Below, in pieces: positions 7,369-17,400 of a DNA stretch of 64,000 bases (its first letter is position 1; every line of letters starts with the position of its first letter). The notes under the pieces were generated by a model. It was not told where the DNA came from. It did no database searches and worked only from the letters and a program-made list of their open reading frames with translations. The stretch lies in NCBI RefSeq assembly GCF_003402535.2, contig NZ_AP025170.1:3472001-3536000 (forward strand), in the 5' to 3' direction. This DNA comes from Cupriavidus sp. P-10 (GTDB lineage Bacteria > Pseudomonadota > Gammaproteobacteria > Burkholderiales > Burkholderiaceae). Made by a program: the position numbers and the translations under genes.

Positions 7369-9831
7369 ATGACTATGACAAACCATGCCACCCGACCTGT
7401 TTTCCAGACCGCCTGCGCCCGCGCCGTGGCCCTGCTGTGCGGGCTCTCGCTGCTGGCGCCCGCGCCGCTGTGGGCCCAGCCTGGCGCGCCGGGCGCACGC
7501 GCCACGGGCACGCCGCCGGCCCCGCCGGACGTCACGCCGGCCAGCCGCGACCAGGTGGTCCTCAACTTCGTCAATGCCGACCTGGACTCGGTGATCAAGG
7601 CGGTCGGGCAGGCCACCGGCAAGAACTTCGTGATCGACCCGCGCGTGAAGGGCACGGTGAACCTGGTCACGGAGCAGCCGGTGTCGCGCGCGCAGGCGCT
7701 GCAGACGCTGGGCTCGGTGCTGCGCATGCAGGGCTACGCGATGGTGGAAAGCAACGGCTTCACCAAGGTCGTACCCGAGGCCGACGCCAAGCTGCAGGGC
7801 TCGCCCACGGTGATCGGCGCGGCGCCGAGCCGCGGCGACCAGGTGGTGACACAGGTGTTCCGGCTCAACTACGAGTCGGCCAACAACCTGGTGCCAGTGC
7901 TGCGGCCGATGATCGCGCCCAACAACACCATCACCGCCTACCCGGCCAACAACACGCTGGTCATTACCGACTACGCTGACAACCTGCGCCGGCTGGCGCG
8001 CATCATCGCCGCCATCGACGCGCCGGCCACCGGCGAGGTCGAACTGGTGCCGCTGCGCCATGCACTGGCCAGCGACACCGCGCTGGTATTGCAGAAGCTG
8101 CTGGACCCCGCGGCGGCGGGCGCTGCCGGCGGCGGTGCCGCGCCCGGCGCCGACGCCAGCCTGCGCACTTCGGTGGTAGCCGAGCCGCGCAGCAATGCGC
8201 TGATGATCCGCGCCTCCAGCCGCGCCCGGCTGCAGCAGGCACGCCAGCTGATCGAGAAGCTCGACCAGCCCTACGCCCGCCCCGGCAATATCTGGGTGGT
8301 GCCACTGAAGAATGCCGATGCGGTCAAGCTGGCCGCCACGCTGCGCGCCATCGTTGCCGCCGACAGCAGCTTTGCCTCCTCGACCCAGCCCGGCACCGGC
8401 GGTGCAGGCGGCGTGGGCGGCATCGGCGGCGCGGGTGGCATGACCAGTGTCGCCACGCCGGCCGGCGGCCAGTTCACCGGCGGCACCACCGGCACCCAGA
8501 CCGGCATGCGCAGCGGCACCAGCGGCACCGGCGGCGGTGCCTATGGCAACTCGGCCTTTGCCGCGTCGTTCGGCACCAGCACGCAGCCGACCACCGGCGG
8601 CATCATCCAGGCCGATCCGTCGACCAACTCGCTCATCATCACCGCCAGCGAGCCGGTCTACCGCAACCTGCGCGGCGTGATCGAAGACCTCGACGCGCGC
8701 CGGGCGCAGGTCTATATCGAATCGATGATCGTAGAGGTCACCGCCACGCAGGCGAGCGAACTCGGCATCCAGTGGCAGGGCCTCATCAGTTCCTCGAGCG
8801 GCAACAACAACGTCTTTGCCGGCACCAACTTCGGCTCCGGCGGGCAGAACATCCTGAACCTGACGCTGGCCGGTGCGCTGTTCGACACCAACCGCACCGC
8901 CGGTATCGCCGCGGCGCAGGGGCTGGTGCAGGACGTGGGCGGCCTGAACCTTGGCATCGTCAACAAGGCGATGGGACTGGGCGCGCTGCTGCGCGCGCTG
9001 GGCAGCAACGGCAGCGTCAACCTGCTGTCCACGCCGAACCTGATCACGCTGGAGAACGAGGAAGCCAAGATCCTGATCGGCCAGAACATCCCGATCACCA
9101 CCGGCTCGTATGCGCAGACCGGCGGCGCGGCCTCGGTGACGCCGTTCCAGACCTTCGACCGCAAGGACGTCGGCATCACGCTGCGCGTGAAGCCGCAGAT
9201 CACCGATGGCGGGCTGGTCAAGATGCAGATCTTCCAGGAGTCGTCGTCGGTGGTGGCTGGCACGCTGACGCAGGTGCAGGGCCCGACCACCAATGTGCGC
9301 TCGATCGAGACCAATGTGCTGGTCGACGATGGCCAGATCATCGTGCTCGGCGGCCTGATCGAGGACTCGTATGGCGACGGCGTGCAGAAAGTGCCGCTGC
9401 TGGGCGACATCCCGCTGATCGGCGGCCTGTTCCGCTACGAGAACAAGAACCGCTCCAAGACCAACCTGCTGGTGTTCCTGCGCCCGTATGTGATGCGCAC
9501 GGCAGGCGCCGCCGACCGCCTGACCGCGGACCGCTACGACTATATGCGCGCGCAGCAGCAGGGCTTTGTATCGCCTAACATCATGGTGCGCGACACCAAC
9601 ACGCCGCTGCTGCCGCCGGCCGACGCGCCGAGCACGCCGTTCGTCGATCCGCGCGCGAACGGCCCGGTAGCAACGCCGCTGCCGCTGCCGCAAACGCTGC
9701 CGCAGAATCCGCAGAACCCGCAGCAGCCCGGCTTGCCGGCACAGCCGCAACCGGTGCCGCCGCCCGCGGCCGTGCAGCAGCCGCTGAGCCAGCGCGGCGA
9801 AGCCGTCACGCCGGGCGCTGTCCAGAACTGA
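7369..9831 (+). CDS. gspD: Type II secretion outer-membrane secretin GspD
   Basis: This 820-residue protein has a signal peptide (ending near LWAQPGAPG), an N0 domain (VVLNFVNADLDSVIKAVGQ), N1-N3 repeats with a Gly/Thr-rich insert near residues 340-410, and the C-terminal secretin domain (NLLSTPNLITLENEEAKILIG, VPLLGDIPLIGGLFR). It ends with a Pro/Gln-rich tail, perhaps for pilotin or peptidoglycan contact. It forms the outer-membrane channel. The start is either ATG 7369 or ATG 7375; GGAAATG spacing slightly favours the second. It is followed 8 bp later by gspE. Confidence 0.96.
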   Translation: MTMTNHATRPVFQTACARAVALLCGLSLLAPAPLWAQPGAPGARATGTPPAPPDVTPASRDQVVLNFVNADLDSVIKAVGQATGKNFVIDPRVKGTVNLVTEQPVSRAQALQTLGSVLRMQGYAMVESNGFTKVVPEADAKLQGSPTVIGAAPSRGDQVVTQVFRLNYESANNLVPVLRPMIAPNNTITAYPANNTLVITDYADNLRRLARIIAAIDAPATGEVELVPLRHALASDTALVLQKLLDPAAAGAAGGGAAPGADASLRTSVVAEPRSNALMIRASSRARLQQARQLIEKLDQPYARPGNIWVVPLKNADAVKLAATLRAIVAADSSFASSTQPGTGGAGGVGGIGGAGGMTSVATPAGGQFTGGTTGTQTGMRSGTSGTGGGAYGNSAFAASFGTSTQPTTGGIIQADPSTNSLIITASEPVYRNLRGVIEDLDARRAQVYIESMIVEVTATQASELGIQWQGLISSSSGNNNVFAGTNFGSGGQNILNLTLAGALFDTNRTAGIAAAQGLVQDVGGLNLGIVNKAMGLGALLRALGSNGSVNLLSTPNLITLENEEAKILIGQNIPITTGSYAQTGGAASVTPFQTFDRKDVGITLRVKPQITDGGLVKMQIFQESSSVVAGTLTQVQGPTTNVRSIETNVLVDDGQIIVLGGLIEDSYGDGVQKVPLLGDIPLIGGLFRYENKNRSKTNLLVFLRPYVMRTAGAADRLTADRYDYMRAQQQGFVSPNIMVRDTNTPLLPPADAPSTPFVDPRANGPVATPLPLPQTLPQNPQNPQQPGLPAQPQPVPPPAAVQQPLSQRGEAVTPGAVQN

Positions 9832-9839
9832 GGCCTGCC

Positions 9840-11381
9840 ATGGCGAGCGAAGTCCAGACCCCTCCCCTCGATACCCTCGAACCGCCCTCGCCGATGGCGG
9901 CGCGGCTGGTTTCGTACGGCTTTGCGCGCGAAGCGCCGCTGCTGATCGCGCACCAGCGCCCGGACGGCCTGGAGGTATGGGTCAGCCGCGCCACCTCGCC
10001 AACCGCACTGGCGGAAATCGCCCGGGTGCACGGCGCGCTGCGGCTGCGCGTGCTGGAGCCCGAGGCGCTCGAGCTCGCCATGTCCGACGCCTATAACCGC
10101 CAGGACGGCAGCGCCGCGCAGGTGGTCGGCGAAGTCGAGGGCGAGGTCGACCTGTCGCGCCTGATGCAGGACATCCCGGCGGTGGAAGACCTGCTCGAAT
10201 CCGAGGACGACGCGCCGATCATCCGCATGATCAACGCGCTGCTGACGCAGGCGGCGCGCGAAGGCGCATCGGACATCCACATCGAGCCGTTCGAGTCGTC
10301 GTCGGTGGTGCGCTTCCGCGTCGACGGCACGCTGCGCGACGTGGTGCGGCCCAAGAAGGCATTGCATGGCGCGCTGATCTCGCGCATCAAGATCATGGCG
10401 CAGCTCGACATCGCCGAGAAGCGCCTGCCGCAGGACGGCCGCATCACGCTGCGCGTGGGCGGCCGGCCGGTGGATGTGCGCGTGTCGACGCTGCCGACCG
10501 GCCACGGCGAACGCGCGGTGCTGCGCCTGCTGGACAAGGAAGCGGGCCGGCTCGACCTGGCCAGGCTCGGCATGGCGCCCGACACCCTGCGCGGCTTCGA
10601 CCACCTGATCCGCCAGCCTCACGGCATCGTGCTGGTGACGGGGCCGACCGGCTCGGGCAAGACCACGACGCTGTATGCGGCACTGTCGCGGCTGGACGCG
10701 CGCACCACCAACATCATGACGGTGGAAGACCCGATCGAATACGACCTCGACGGCATTGGCCAGACCCAGGTCAACCCGCGCATCGACATGACCTTCGGCA
10801 AGGCCCTGCGTGCAATCCTGCGCCAGGACCCGGACGTGGTGATGATCGGCGAAATCCGTGACCTGGAAACCGCACAGATCGCGGTGCAGGCCTCGCTGAC
10901 CGGCCACCTGGTGCTGGCGACGCTGCACACCAACGACTCGGCCTCGGCGGTGACGCGGCTGGTCGACATGGGGATCGAGCCGTTCCTGCTGTCGTCGTCG
11001 CTGCTGGGCGTGCTGGCGCAGCGGCTGGTACGGCGGCTGTGCCCGCACTGCAAGCGCGAGGAAGTGATCGAGCTGCCCGAGGGAATGGCTGCGGTCGATG
11101 CCGAAGCGCTGCAGGCGCAGGGCAAGCCGCTGCAGCACGTGTGGCATCCGGTCGGCTGCGACAAGTGCGGACAGTCGGGCTACCAGGGCCGCATGGGCGT
11201 GTACGAGCTTCTGACCGTCGGCGACGAGATCCGCACCATGATCCACCGGCAGGCGCCGGAATCGGAGATCAAGCAGGTGGCGCTGGCGCATGGCATGCAC
11301 ACCATGCGCGGCGACGCGCAGCGCTGGATCGACAGCGGCGCGACCTCGCTTGAGGAAGTGTTGCGCGTGACGCGCGACTAA
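9840..11381 (+). CDS. gspE: Type II secretion ATPase GspE
   Basis: This 513-residue cytoplasmic ATPase has a Walker A motif GPTGSGKT near residue 268, an Asp box and Walker B (ILRQDPDVVMIGEIRDLETA), and a His box (LVLATLHTNDS). A zinc-binding tetracysteine lies near residues 400-445 (CPHCKRE and CDKCGQSG). It powers pseudopilus assembly and docks on GspL. It lies between gspD and gspF with spacings of 8 and 15 bp. Confidence 0.97.
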   Translation: MASEVQTPPLDTLEPPSPMAARLVSYGFAREAPLLIAHQRPDGLEVWVSRATSPTALAEIARVHGALRLRVLEPEALELAMSDAYNRQDGSAAQVVGEVEGEVDLSRLMQDIPAVEDLLESEDDAPIIRMINALLTQAAREGASDIHIEPFESSSVVRFRVDGTLRDVVRPKKALHGALISRIKIMAQLDIAEKRLPQDGRITLRVGGRPVDVRVSTLPTGHGERAVLRLLDKEAGRLDLARLGMAPDTLRGFDHLIRQPHGIVLVTGPTGSGKTTTLYAALSRLDARTTNIMTVEDPIEYDLDGIGQTQVNPRIDMTFGKALRAILRQDPDVVMIGEIRDLETAQIAVQASLTGHLVLATLHTNDSASAVTRLVDMGIEPFLLSSSLLGVLAQRLVRRLCPHCKREEVIELPEGMAAVDAEALQAQGKPLQHVWHPVGCDKCGQSGYQGRMGVYELLTVGDEIRTMIHRQAPESEIKQVALAHGMHTMRGDAQRWIDSGATSLEEVLRVTRD

Positions 11382-11396
11382 GGCGGAGCCCAACGG

Positions 11397-12614
11397 ATGC
11401 CAGCCTTCCGCTATGAAGCCGCCGACGCCGCCGGCAAGACCGACCGCGGCGTCATCGAGGCCGACAGCCCGCGCCAGGCACGCTCGCAACTGCGCGCGCG
11501 CGGGCTGACGCCGCTGACCGTCGATGCGCTGGCCGGTGCCGGCCTGGCGCCGCGCAGCGGCAGCCAGCTGTTCGCGCGCAAGCTGTCGACGCAGGAGCAG
11601 GCGCTCTTCACGCGCCAGCTTGCGAGCCTGATCGTGGCCGGCCTGCCGCTGGACGAAGCGCTGGGCGCGCTGGCCGACCAGGCCGAACGACCGTATGTGC
11701 ATGAACTGCTGGCCGGCATCCGCGCCGAGGTGATGGGCGGCAGCTCGCTGTCGGTGGCGCTGGCGCAGAATCCGCGCGACTTTCCGGATATCTACCGCGC
11801 GCTGGTTTCGGCCGGCGAGCATTCGGGCCATCTCGGGCTGGTGCTGGAGCGGCTGGCGGGCTATATCGAGTCGCGCAATACGCTGACGTCGAAGATCCGG
11901 CTTGCGTTCACCTATCCGGCGATCGTCACGGTGGTGGCATTCGCGATCGTGATCTTCCTGCTGTCATACGTGGTGCCGCAGGTGGTGAGCGTGTTCGCCA
12001 ATACCAAGCAGAAGCTGCCGACGCTGACCATCGTCATGCTGTGGCTGTCGGACTTCGTGCGTAACTGGTGGTGGGCCGCGCTGGCGTTCATCGCCGTGGT
12101 TGCACTAGTGATCCGCAGCTTGCTCAAGCAACCCGCGGTGCGGCTGGAATGGCACCGCTGGCTGCTGACCGCCCCGCTGTTGGGCAAGCTGATTCGTGGC
12201 TATAACACCGCACGCTTTGCCGGCACGCTGGCGATCCTGGTGTCTGCCGGCGTGCCGATCCTGCGCAGCCTGCAGGCGGCCGGCGAGACGCTGACTAACG
12301 ACGCGCTGCGCGCCAACGTGGAAGACGCCAACATGCGCGTACGCGAAGGGGCTTCGCTGGCGCGCGCGCTGGCGGCGCAGAACCAGTTTCCGCCGGTGCT
12401 GGTGCATCTGATCCGATCTGGCGAGGCAACCGGCAACCTGCCGGTGATGCTCGACCGCGCCGCGCAGGGCGAGGCACAGGAACTGGAAAGGCGCACGCTG
12501 TTTCTGACCAGCTTGCTGGAGCCGCTGCTGATCCTGACGATGGGGGTGGTGGTACTGCTGATCGTGCTGGCGGTGTTGATGCCGATTATCGAGATCAATC
12601 AGCTGGTGCGGTAG
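11397..12614 (+). CDS. gspF: Type II secretion inner-membrane protein GspF
   Basis: This 405-residue polytopic protein has two GspF domains, each followed by membrane helices (AFTYPAIVTVVAFAIVIFLLS, WWWAALAFIAVVALVI, LEPLLILTMGVVVLLIVLAVL). It begins with the typical MPAFRYEAADAAGK. GspF is the central multi-pass platform protein. It is the last gene of the cluster and is followed by a long palindromic hairpin and a convergent gene. The cluster in this window is therefore G-H-I-J-K-L-M-N-D-E-F, without gspC or the prepilin peptidase. Confidence 0.96.
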   Translation: MPAFRYEAADAAGKTDRGVIEADSPRQARSQLRARGLTPLTVDALAGAGLAPRSGSQLFARKLSTQEQALFTRQLASLIVAGLPLDEALGALADQAERPYVHELLAGIRAEVMGGSSLSVALAQNPRDFPDIYRALVSAGEHSGHLGLVLERLAGYIESRNTLTSKIRLAFTYPAIVTVVAFAIVIFLLSYVVPQVVSVFANTKQKLPTLTIVMLWLSDFVRNWWWAALAFIAVVALVIRSLLKQPAVRLEWHRWLLTAPLLGKLIRGYNTARFAGTLAILVSAGVPILRSLQAAGETLTNDALRANVEDANMRVREGASLARALAAQNQFPPVLVHLIRSGEATGNLPVMLDRAAQGEAQELERRTLFLTSLLEPLLILTMGVVVLLIVLAVLMPIIEINQLVR

Positions 12615-12658
12615 GCGGTGATACGGCAGTGGCGCCTGCATTGCCTGACGCCGCTCGC

Positions 12659-12698
12659 GTAGGCTCCGTTCTCCCGCATGCGGGAGAGCGGAGCCTAC
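12659..12698. terminator. 40-bp palindrome between convergent genes
   Basis: Arms of 20 bp (GTAGGCTCCG then TCTCCCGCA-type sequence) meet without a loop, with a single G:U-type mismatch. It lies between the gspF stop and the convergent NYN gene, so it probably ends transcripts from both sides. There is no T-tract. The core CTCCCGC/GCGGGAG recurs at 18035-18062. Confidence 0.6.
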
Positions 12699-12710
12699 CG
12701 GCGCGGTGCG

Positions 12711-14078
12711 TTATTCAGTGGCCGGTTCGGCCTTCTTGCCAGGCCGCTTGCGGGGCTTACGCGCCGGCGCCGGCGCAGGCGCTGCTTCGACAACCACTTC
12801 CTGCTGAGCCGGCGCCTCGGGCTCCGCCGCCGTCGCCACCGTCGCCGACAACACCGTCGTCCCTGGTGCCGAGAACACCGATTGATCGATCGGCCAAGGT
12901 GTCTCGCTCAACGTCACATCAGGACGACGCGCCGCGCGCTTGCGTGCCGTGCGGCCCTTGGTGGCAGGCTCGGGTTGCGGCGCTTCTTCTGGCACCGATG
13001 CCGCGGCCGGTTCCGGCTCCACCACGTCGGCGGCAACGAATGGCATTTCGGGCTCGGGTTCGCGGACTGGCTCCGGCTCCGGTGCCACTACCGGTGGCAC
13101 TACCGGTGCCACTACCGGCTGCACAATGACCGGAGCGGGCGGTTCTGCCGGCACAGGTGCCGGCTGTGGTTGCCGGCGCGGCTCCTGCTGCACAGCCTGC
13201 TGAACCTGGCGCTGCTGCGGTTGTTGCTGCTGGGCCTGCTGCTGGGCCTGCTGCTGGGCCTGCTGCTGGGCCTGCTGCTGGCCGCGGCCATCGCCCTCGC
13301 CACCGCCCTTGCCGCGCTTCTTCAGCCGGATCCAGATGGTCTTGTTGTTGCCGCCGTTACGCGTCTCGACCTCGAACAGGCCAGTGGCCGCCACCAGTTC
13401 CGATAGCTTGCCGTAGCCATAGTTGCGCGAGTCGAATTCCGGCGCCTGCTTGGCAATGTGGTTGCCCATGCTGCCCAGCGTCAGCCAGCCGTCTTCATCA
13501 GACACCGCCTGCGCCGCATTCTGCAGCAGGCGCACCAGGCGAGAATCCTGGCGCAGTTCGCCGGTGCTGCGCTTGCGCGTGGGCGCGGCGGCCCCATCGA
13601 CCCCTTCGGCGCCTTCGGTATCTGCATCGGCGCGCAGCACGTCCGAGTAGATGAACTTGTCGCAGGCGGTGACGAACGGCTTGGGCGTCTTGCGCTCGCC
13701 GAAGCCGTACACGGTCAGACCCTGCTCGCGGATGCGCGAGGCTAGCCGGGTGAAGTCGCTGTCGCTGGAAACGATGCAGAAACCGTCGAAGCGCCCGGTG
13801 TACAGCAGGTCCATGGCGTCGATGATCATGGCGCTGTCGGTGGCGTTCTTGCCGACGGTGTAGCGGAACTGCTGGATCGGCTGGATTGAATGCGACAGCA
13901 GCCGCTCCTTCCAGCCGGCCAGGTTGGGCCGGGTCCAGTCGCCGTAGATGCGCTTGACTGCCGCGACGCCGTACTTGGCGACTTCGGCCAGCAGGCCTTC
14001 GACGATGGCGGGCGCCGCGTTGTCGGCGTCGATCAGCACGGCCAGGGTCGCGGTGCCCTGGCGGGGGGAATTGGTCAT
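12711..14078 (-). CDS. NYN-domain (LabA/DUF88) protein with OST-HTH/LOTUS domain
   Basis: From the ATG at 14078 (MTNSPRQG) this is 455 residues; an ATG ten codons upstream is possible, and neither has a strong ribosome site. The N-terminal NYN domain (about 8-150) has LAVLIDADNAAP, the acidic residues in DSAMIIDAMDLL and FCIVSSDSDF, and FGERKTP. These are the metal-binding acids of PIN-like ribonucleases. An OST-HTH/LOTUS RNA-binding domain follows (about 175-255: SRLVRLLQNAAQAV, WLTLGSMGNHI, KLSELVAATGLFEV). A Gln/Ala-rich repeat and a long Pro/Glu/Val-rich region with basic patches come next, ending KPRKRPGKKAEPATE. The likely role is an RNase or RNA-binding protein; the substrate is unknown. 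Confidence 0.85.
   Translation of the reverse strand: MTNSPRQGTATLAVLIDADNAAPAIVEGLLAEVAKYGVAAVKRIYGDWTRPNLAGWKERLLSHSIQPIQQFRYTVGKNATDSAMIIDAMDLLYTGRFDGFCIVSSDSDFTRLASRIREQGLTVYGFGERKTPKPFVTACDKFIYSDVLRADADTEGAEGVDGAAAPTRKRSTGELRQDSRLVRLLQNAAQAVSDEDGWLTLGSMGNHIAKQAPEFDSRNYGYGKLSELVAATGLFEVETRNGGNNKTIWIRLKKRGKGGGEGDGRGQQQAQQQAQQQAQQQAQQQQPQQRQVQQAVQQEPRRQPQPAPVPAEPPAPVIVQPVVAPVVPPVVAPEPEPVREPEPEMPFVAADVVEPEPAAASVPEEAPQPEPATKGRTARKRAARRPDVTLSETPWPIDQSVFSAPGTTVLSATVATAAEPEAPAQQEVVVEAAPAPAPARKPRKRPGKKAEPATE
13224..13283. repeat. Five tandem 12-bp units encoding AQQQ repeats
   Basis: The unit CTGCTGCTGGGC is repeated five times with small changes in the first and last copies. On the minus strand it encodes the AQQQ run of the NYN protein. 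Copy number is likely to vary between strains by slippage. Confidence 0.9.
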
Positions 14079-14417
14079 GTTCGGGTATTCGCTGGTTTGC
14101 CCGTGCATGAGACGGGCAATCGGAAATCAGGTTGCACCAGGCTGGCGCGGCAGATGTGGTGCATCGAAGACCGCGGAGCGGCATCGCCGGCGTTCTCGAT
14201 GCAACGCAGTGTACACGCGAACCCCCATCCGTACGGGAAAACACGGTTGCCACGGGCACGTTTCGTGCTGCGCTGCAAGGTACCGCCGACCGCACGGCGG
14301 TGCTACCATCCCGCGCAGAGACACAGCCGCCCAACGCCTCCACAAGAGGCCGCGAGGCGATTGCCCACAACTGCAGGTGTCGGTGATCCCGACAACACGC
14401 CCCATAGAGGAGCACCT
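14079..14417. other. 339-bp divergent intergenic region (NYN gene / indolepyruvate oxidoreductase gene)
   Basis: The region lies between two divergently transcribed genes and must hold both promoters. I see no confident -35/-10 pair or operator. A GAGGAG-type ribosome site (14407-14413) precedes the ATG at 14418. Nothing else was recognised. Confidence 0.4.
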
Positions 14418-17400
14418 ATGAATGCCCCCCTGACCCCTCCGGTCAGCGACGCCATCCGCCGCGCGCTCGAAAACGTTTCCCTCGACGACAAATACACGCT
14501 GGAGCGTGGCCGCATCTATATCAGCGGCACGCAGGCCCTGGTACGCCTGCCGATGCTGCAGCAGGAGCGCGACCGCGTTGCCGGCCTGAATACCGCCGGC
14601 TTTATCTCCGGCTACCGGGGCTCGCCGCTGGGCGCGTTGGACCTGTCGCTGTGGAAGGCCAAGAAGCACCTCGCCGCGCACAACATCGTGTTCCAGGCGG
14701 GCCTCAACGAGGACCTGGCCGCAACCTCGGTGTGGGGGTCGCAGCAGGTGAACATGTATCCGGATGCCAGGTTCGATGGCGTGTTCGGCATGTGGTACGG
14801 CAAGGGGCCGGGCGTGGACCGCACCGGTGACGTGTTCAAGCACGCCAACTCGGCTGGCTCGTCGAAGCACGGCGGCGTGCTGGTGCTGGCGGGCGACGAC
14901 CACTCGGCCAAGTCCTCGACGCTGGCGCACCAGTCCGAGCACATCTTCAAGGCCTGCGGCCTGCCGGTGCTGTATCCGTCGAACGTGCAGGAGTATCTGG
15001 ACTACGGCCTGCACGGCTGGGCCATGAGCCGCTACTCCGGGCTATGGGTGGCGATGAAGTGCGTGACCGACGTGGTGGAATCGTCGGCCTCGGTCGAGTT
15101 GGACCCGCACCGCGTGCAGATCGTGCTGCCGGACGACTTCATCATGCCGCCGGGCGGCCTGAACATCCGCTGGCCGGATCCGCCGCTGGAACAGGAAGCG
15201 CGCCTGCTCGACTACAAGTGGTACGCGGGCCTGGCCTATGTGCGCGCCAACAAGATCGATCGCATCGAGATCAATTCGCCGCACGCGCGCTTCGGCATCA
15301 TGACCGGCGGCAAGGCCTACCTGGACACGCGCCAGGCGCTGGCCGACCTGGGCCTGGACGATGCCACCTGCGCGCAGATCGGCATCCGCCTGTACAAGGT
15401 CGGCTGCGTCTGGCCGCTGGAAGCGCATGGCGCGCGCGCGTTTGCCGAGGGCCTGCAGGAAATCCTGGTGGTCGAAGAGAAGCGCCAGATCATGGAGTAC
15501 GCGCTCAAGGAAGAGCTGTACAACTGGCGCGATGACGTGCGCCCGAAGGTCTACGGCAAGTTCGACGAAAAGGACAACGCGGGCGGCGAATGGTCGATCC
15601 CGCAGAGCAACTGGCTGCTGCCGGCGCATTATGAGCTGTCGCCGTCGATCATCGCCAAGGCCATCGCCACGCGGCTGGACAAGTTCGAGCTGCCGATGGA
15701 CGTGCGCGCGCGCATCACCGCGCGCCTGGCCATCATCGAGGCCAAGGAAAAGGCCTTGGCCACGCCGCGCGTGGTTGGGCAGGAAAAGGCGGAGCGCAAG
15801 CCATGGTTCTGTTCGGGCTGTCCGCACAACACCTCGACCAACGTGCCCGAGGGCTCGCGCGCGCTGGCCGGCATCGGCTGCCACTACATGACGGTGTGGA
15901 TGGACCGCAGTACCAGCACCTTCAGCCAGATGGGCGGTGAAGGCGTGGCGTGGATCGGGCAGGCACCGTTCGCGGGCGACAAGCATGTGTTCGCCAACCT
16001 GGGCGACGGCACGTACTTCCATTCTGGCCTGCTGGCGATCCGCGCGTCGATCTCCGCGGGCGTGAACATCACCTACAAGATCCTGTACAACGATGCGGTG
16101 GCGATGACCGGCGGGCAGCCGGTGGACGGCCAGCTGTCGGTGCAGGACATCGCCTGGCAGGTGCACAGCGAGGGCGCGAAGAAGATCGTCATCGTCACCG
16201 ACCAGCCAGAGAAGTACAACGCGGCGATCAAGCTGCCCCAGGGCATCGACATCCATCACCGCGACCAGCTGGACAGCGTGCAGCGCGAACTGCGCGAAGT
16301 GCCGGGCTGCACCATCCTGATCTACGACCAGACCTGCGCCACGGAAAAGCGCCGCCGCCGCAAGCGCGGCACGATGGAGGACCCGGCGCGCCGCGTCTTC
16401 ATCAATGACACGGTGTGCGAAGGCTGCGGCGATTGCTCGGTCAAGTCGAACTGTTTGTCGGTAGAGCCGCTTGAGACGGATTTCGGCACCAAGCGCCAGA
16501 TCAACCAGTCGTCGTGCAACAAGGACTTCTCGTGCCTGAACGGCTTCTGCCCGAGCTTTGTCTCGGCCGAAGGCGCACAGGTGCGCAAGCCCGAGCAGCA
16601 CGGCGTGTCGATGGACAGCCTGCCGGCGCTGCCTGCGCCTGAGCTGCCGGCGATTCGCCGCGCGTATGGCATCCTCGTGACCGGCGTCGGCGGCACCGGC
16701 GTGGTGACCATCGGTGGCCTGCTGGGGATGGCGGCGCACCTGGAAAACAAGGGCGTGACCGTGCTCGACATGGCGGGCCTGGCGCAGAAAGGCGGCGCGG
16801 TGCTGTCGCACGTGCAACTGGCCGCGCGCCCCGATGACCTGCACGCAACGCGCATCGCGATGGGCGAGGCGGACCTGGTGATCGGCTGCGATGCCATCGT
16901 GTCGGCCACCGACGAAGTCATCTCCAAGACGCAAGCCGGCCGCACGCGCGCCGTGGTCAACACCGCCCAGACGCCAACCGCCGAGTTCATCAAGAACCCG
17001 AAGTGGCAGTTCCCGGGGCTGTCGGCGGAACAGGACGTGCGCAACGCCGTCGGCGAGAAGTGCGACTTCATCAACGCCAGCGGCCTGGCCGTGGCGCTGC
17101 TGGGCGATGCCATCTACACCAACCCGCTGGTGCTGGGCTACGCCTGGCAAAAGGGCTGGATCCCCCTGACGCTGCAGGCGCTGGAGCGCGCCATCGAACT
17201 CAACGGCGTGGCCATCGAGAAGAACAAGGCCGCGTTCGACTGGGGCCGGCACATGGCGCACGATCCGGAGCACGTGCTGTCGCTGACCGGCAAGCTGCAG
17301 ACCACCGCGGAAGGCGCGGAAGTGGTCAAGCTGCCGACCTCGACCGGCGCGATGCTGGAGAAGCTGGTCGCCCGCCGCATGGAACACCTGACGGCCTACC

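Noticed and set aside
7180..9750. 856-codon open frame on the minus strand opposite gspD
   Set aside because: It mirrors gspD on the opposite strand, is rich in His, Arg and Gln as expected for the antisense of a GC-rich gene, and has no recognisable domain.
13224..13283. CRISPR-like array
   Set aside because: The units are contiguous 12-bp coding repeats without spacers; no cas genes are present anywhere in the window.
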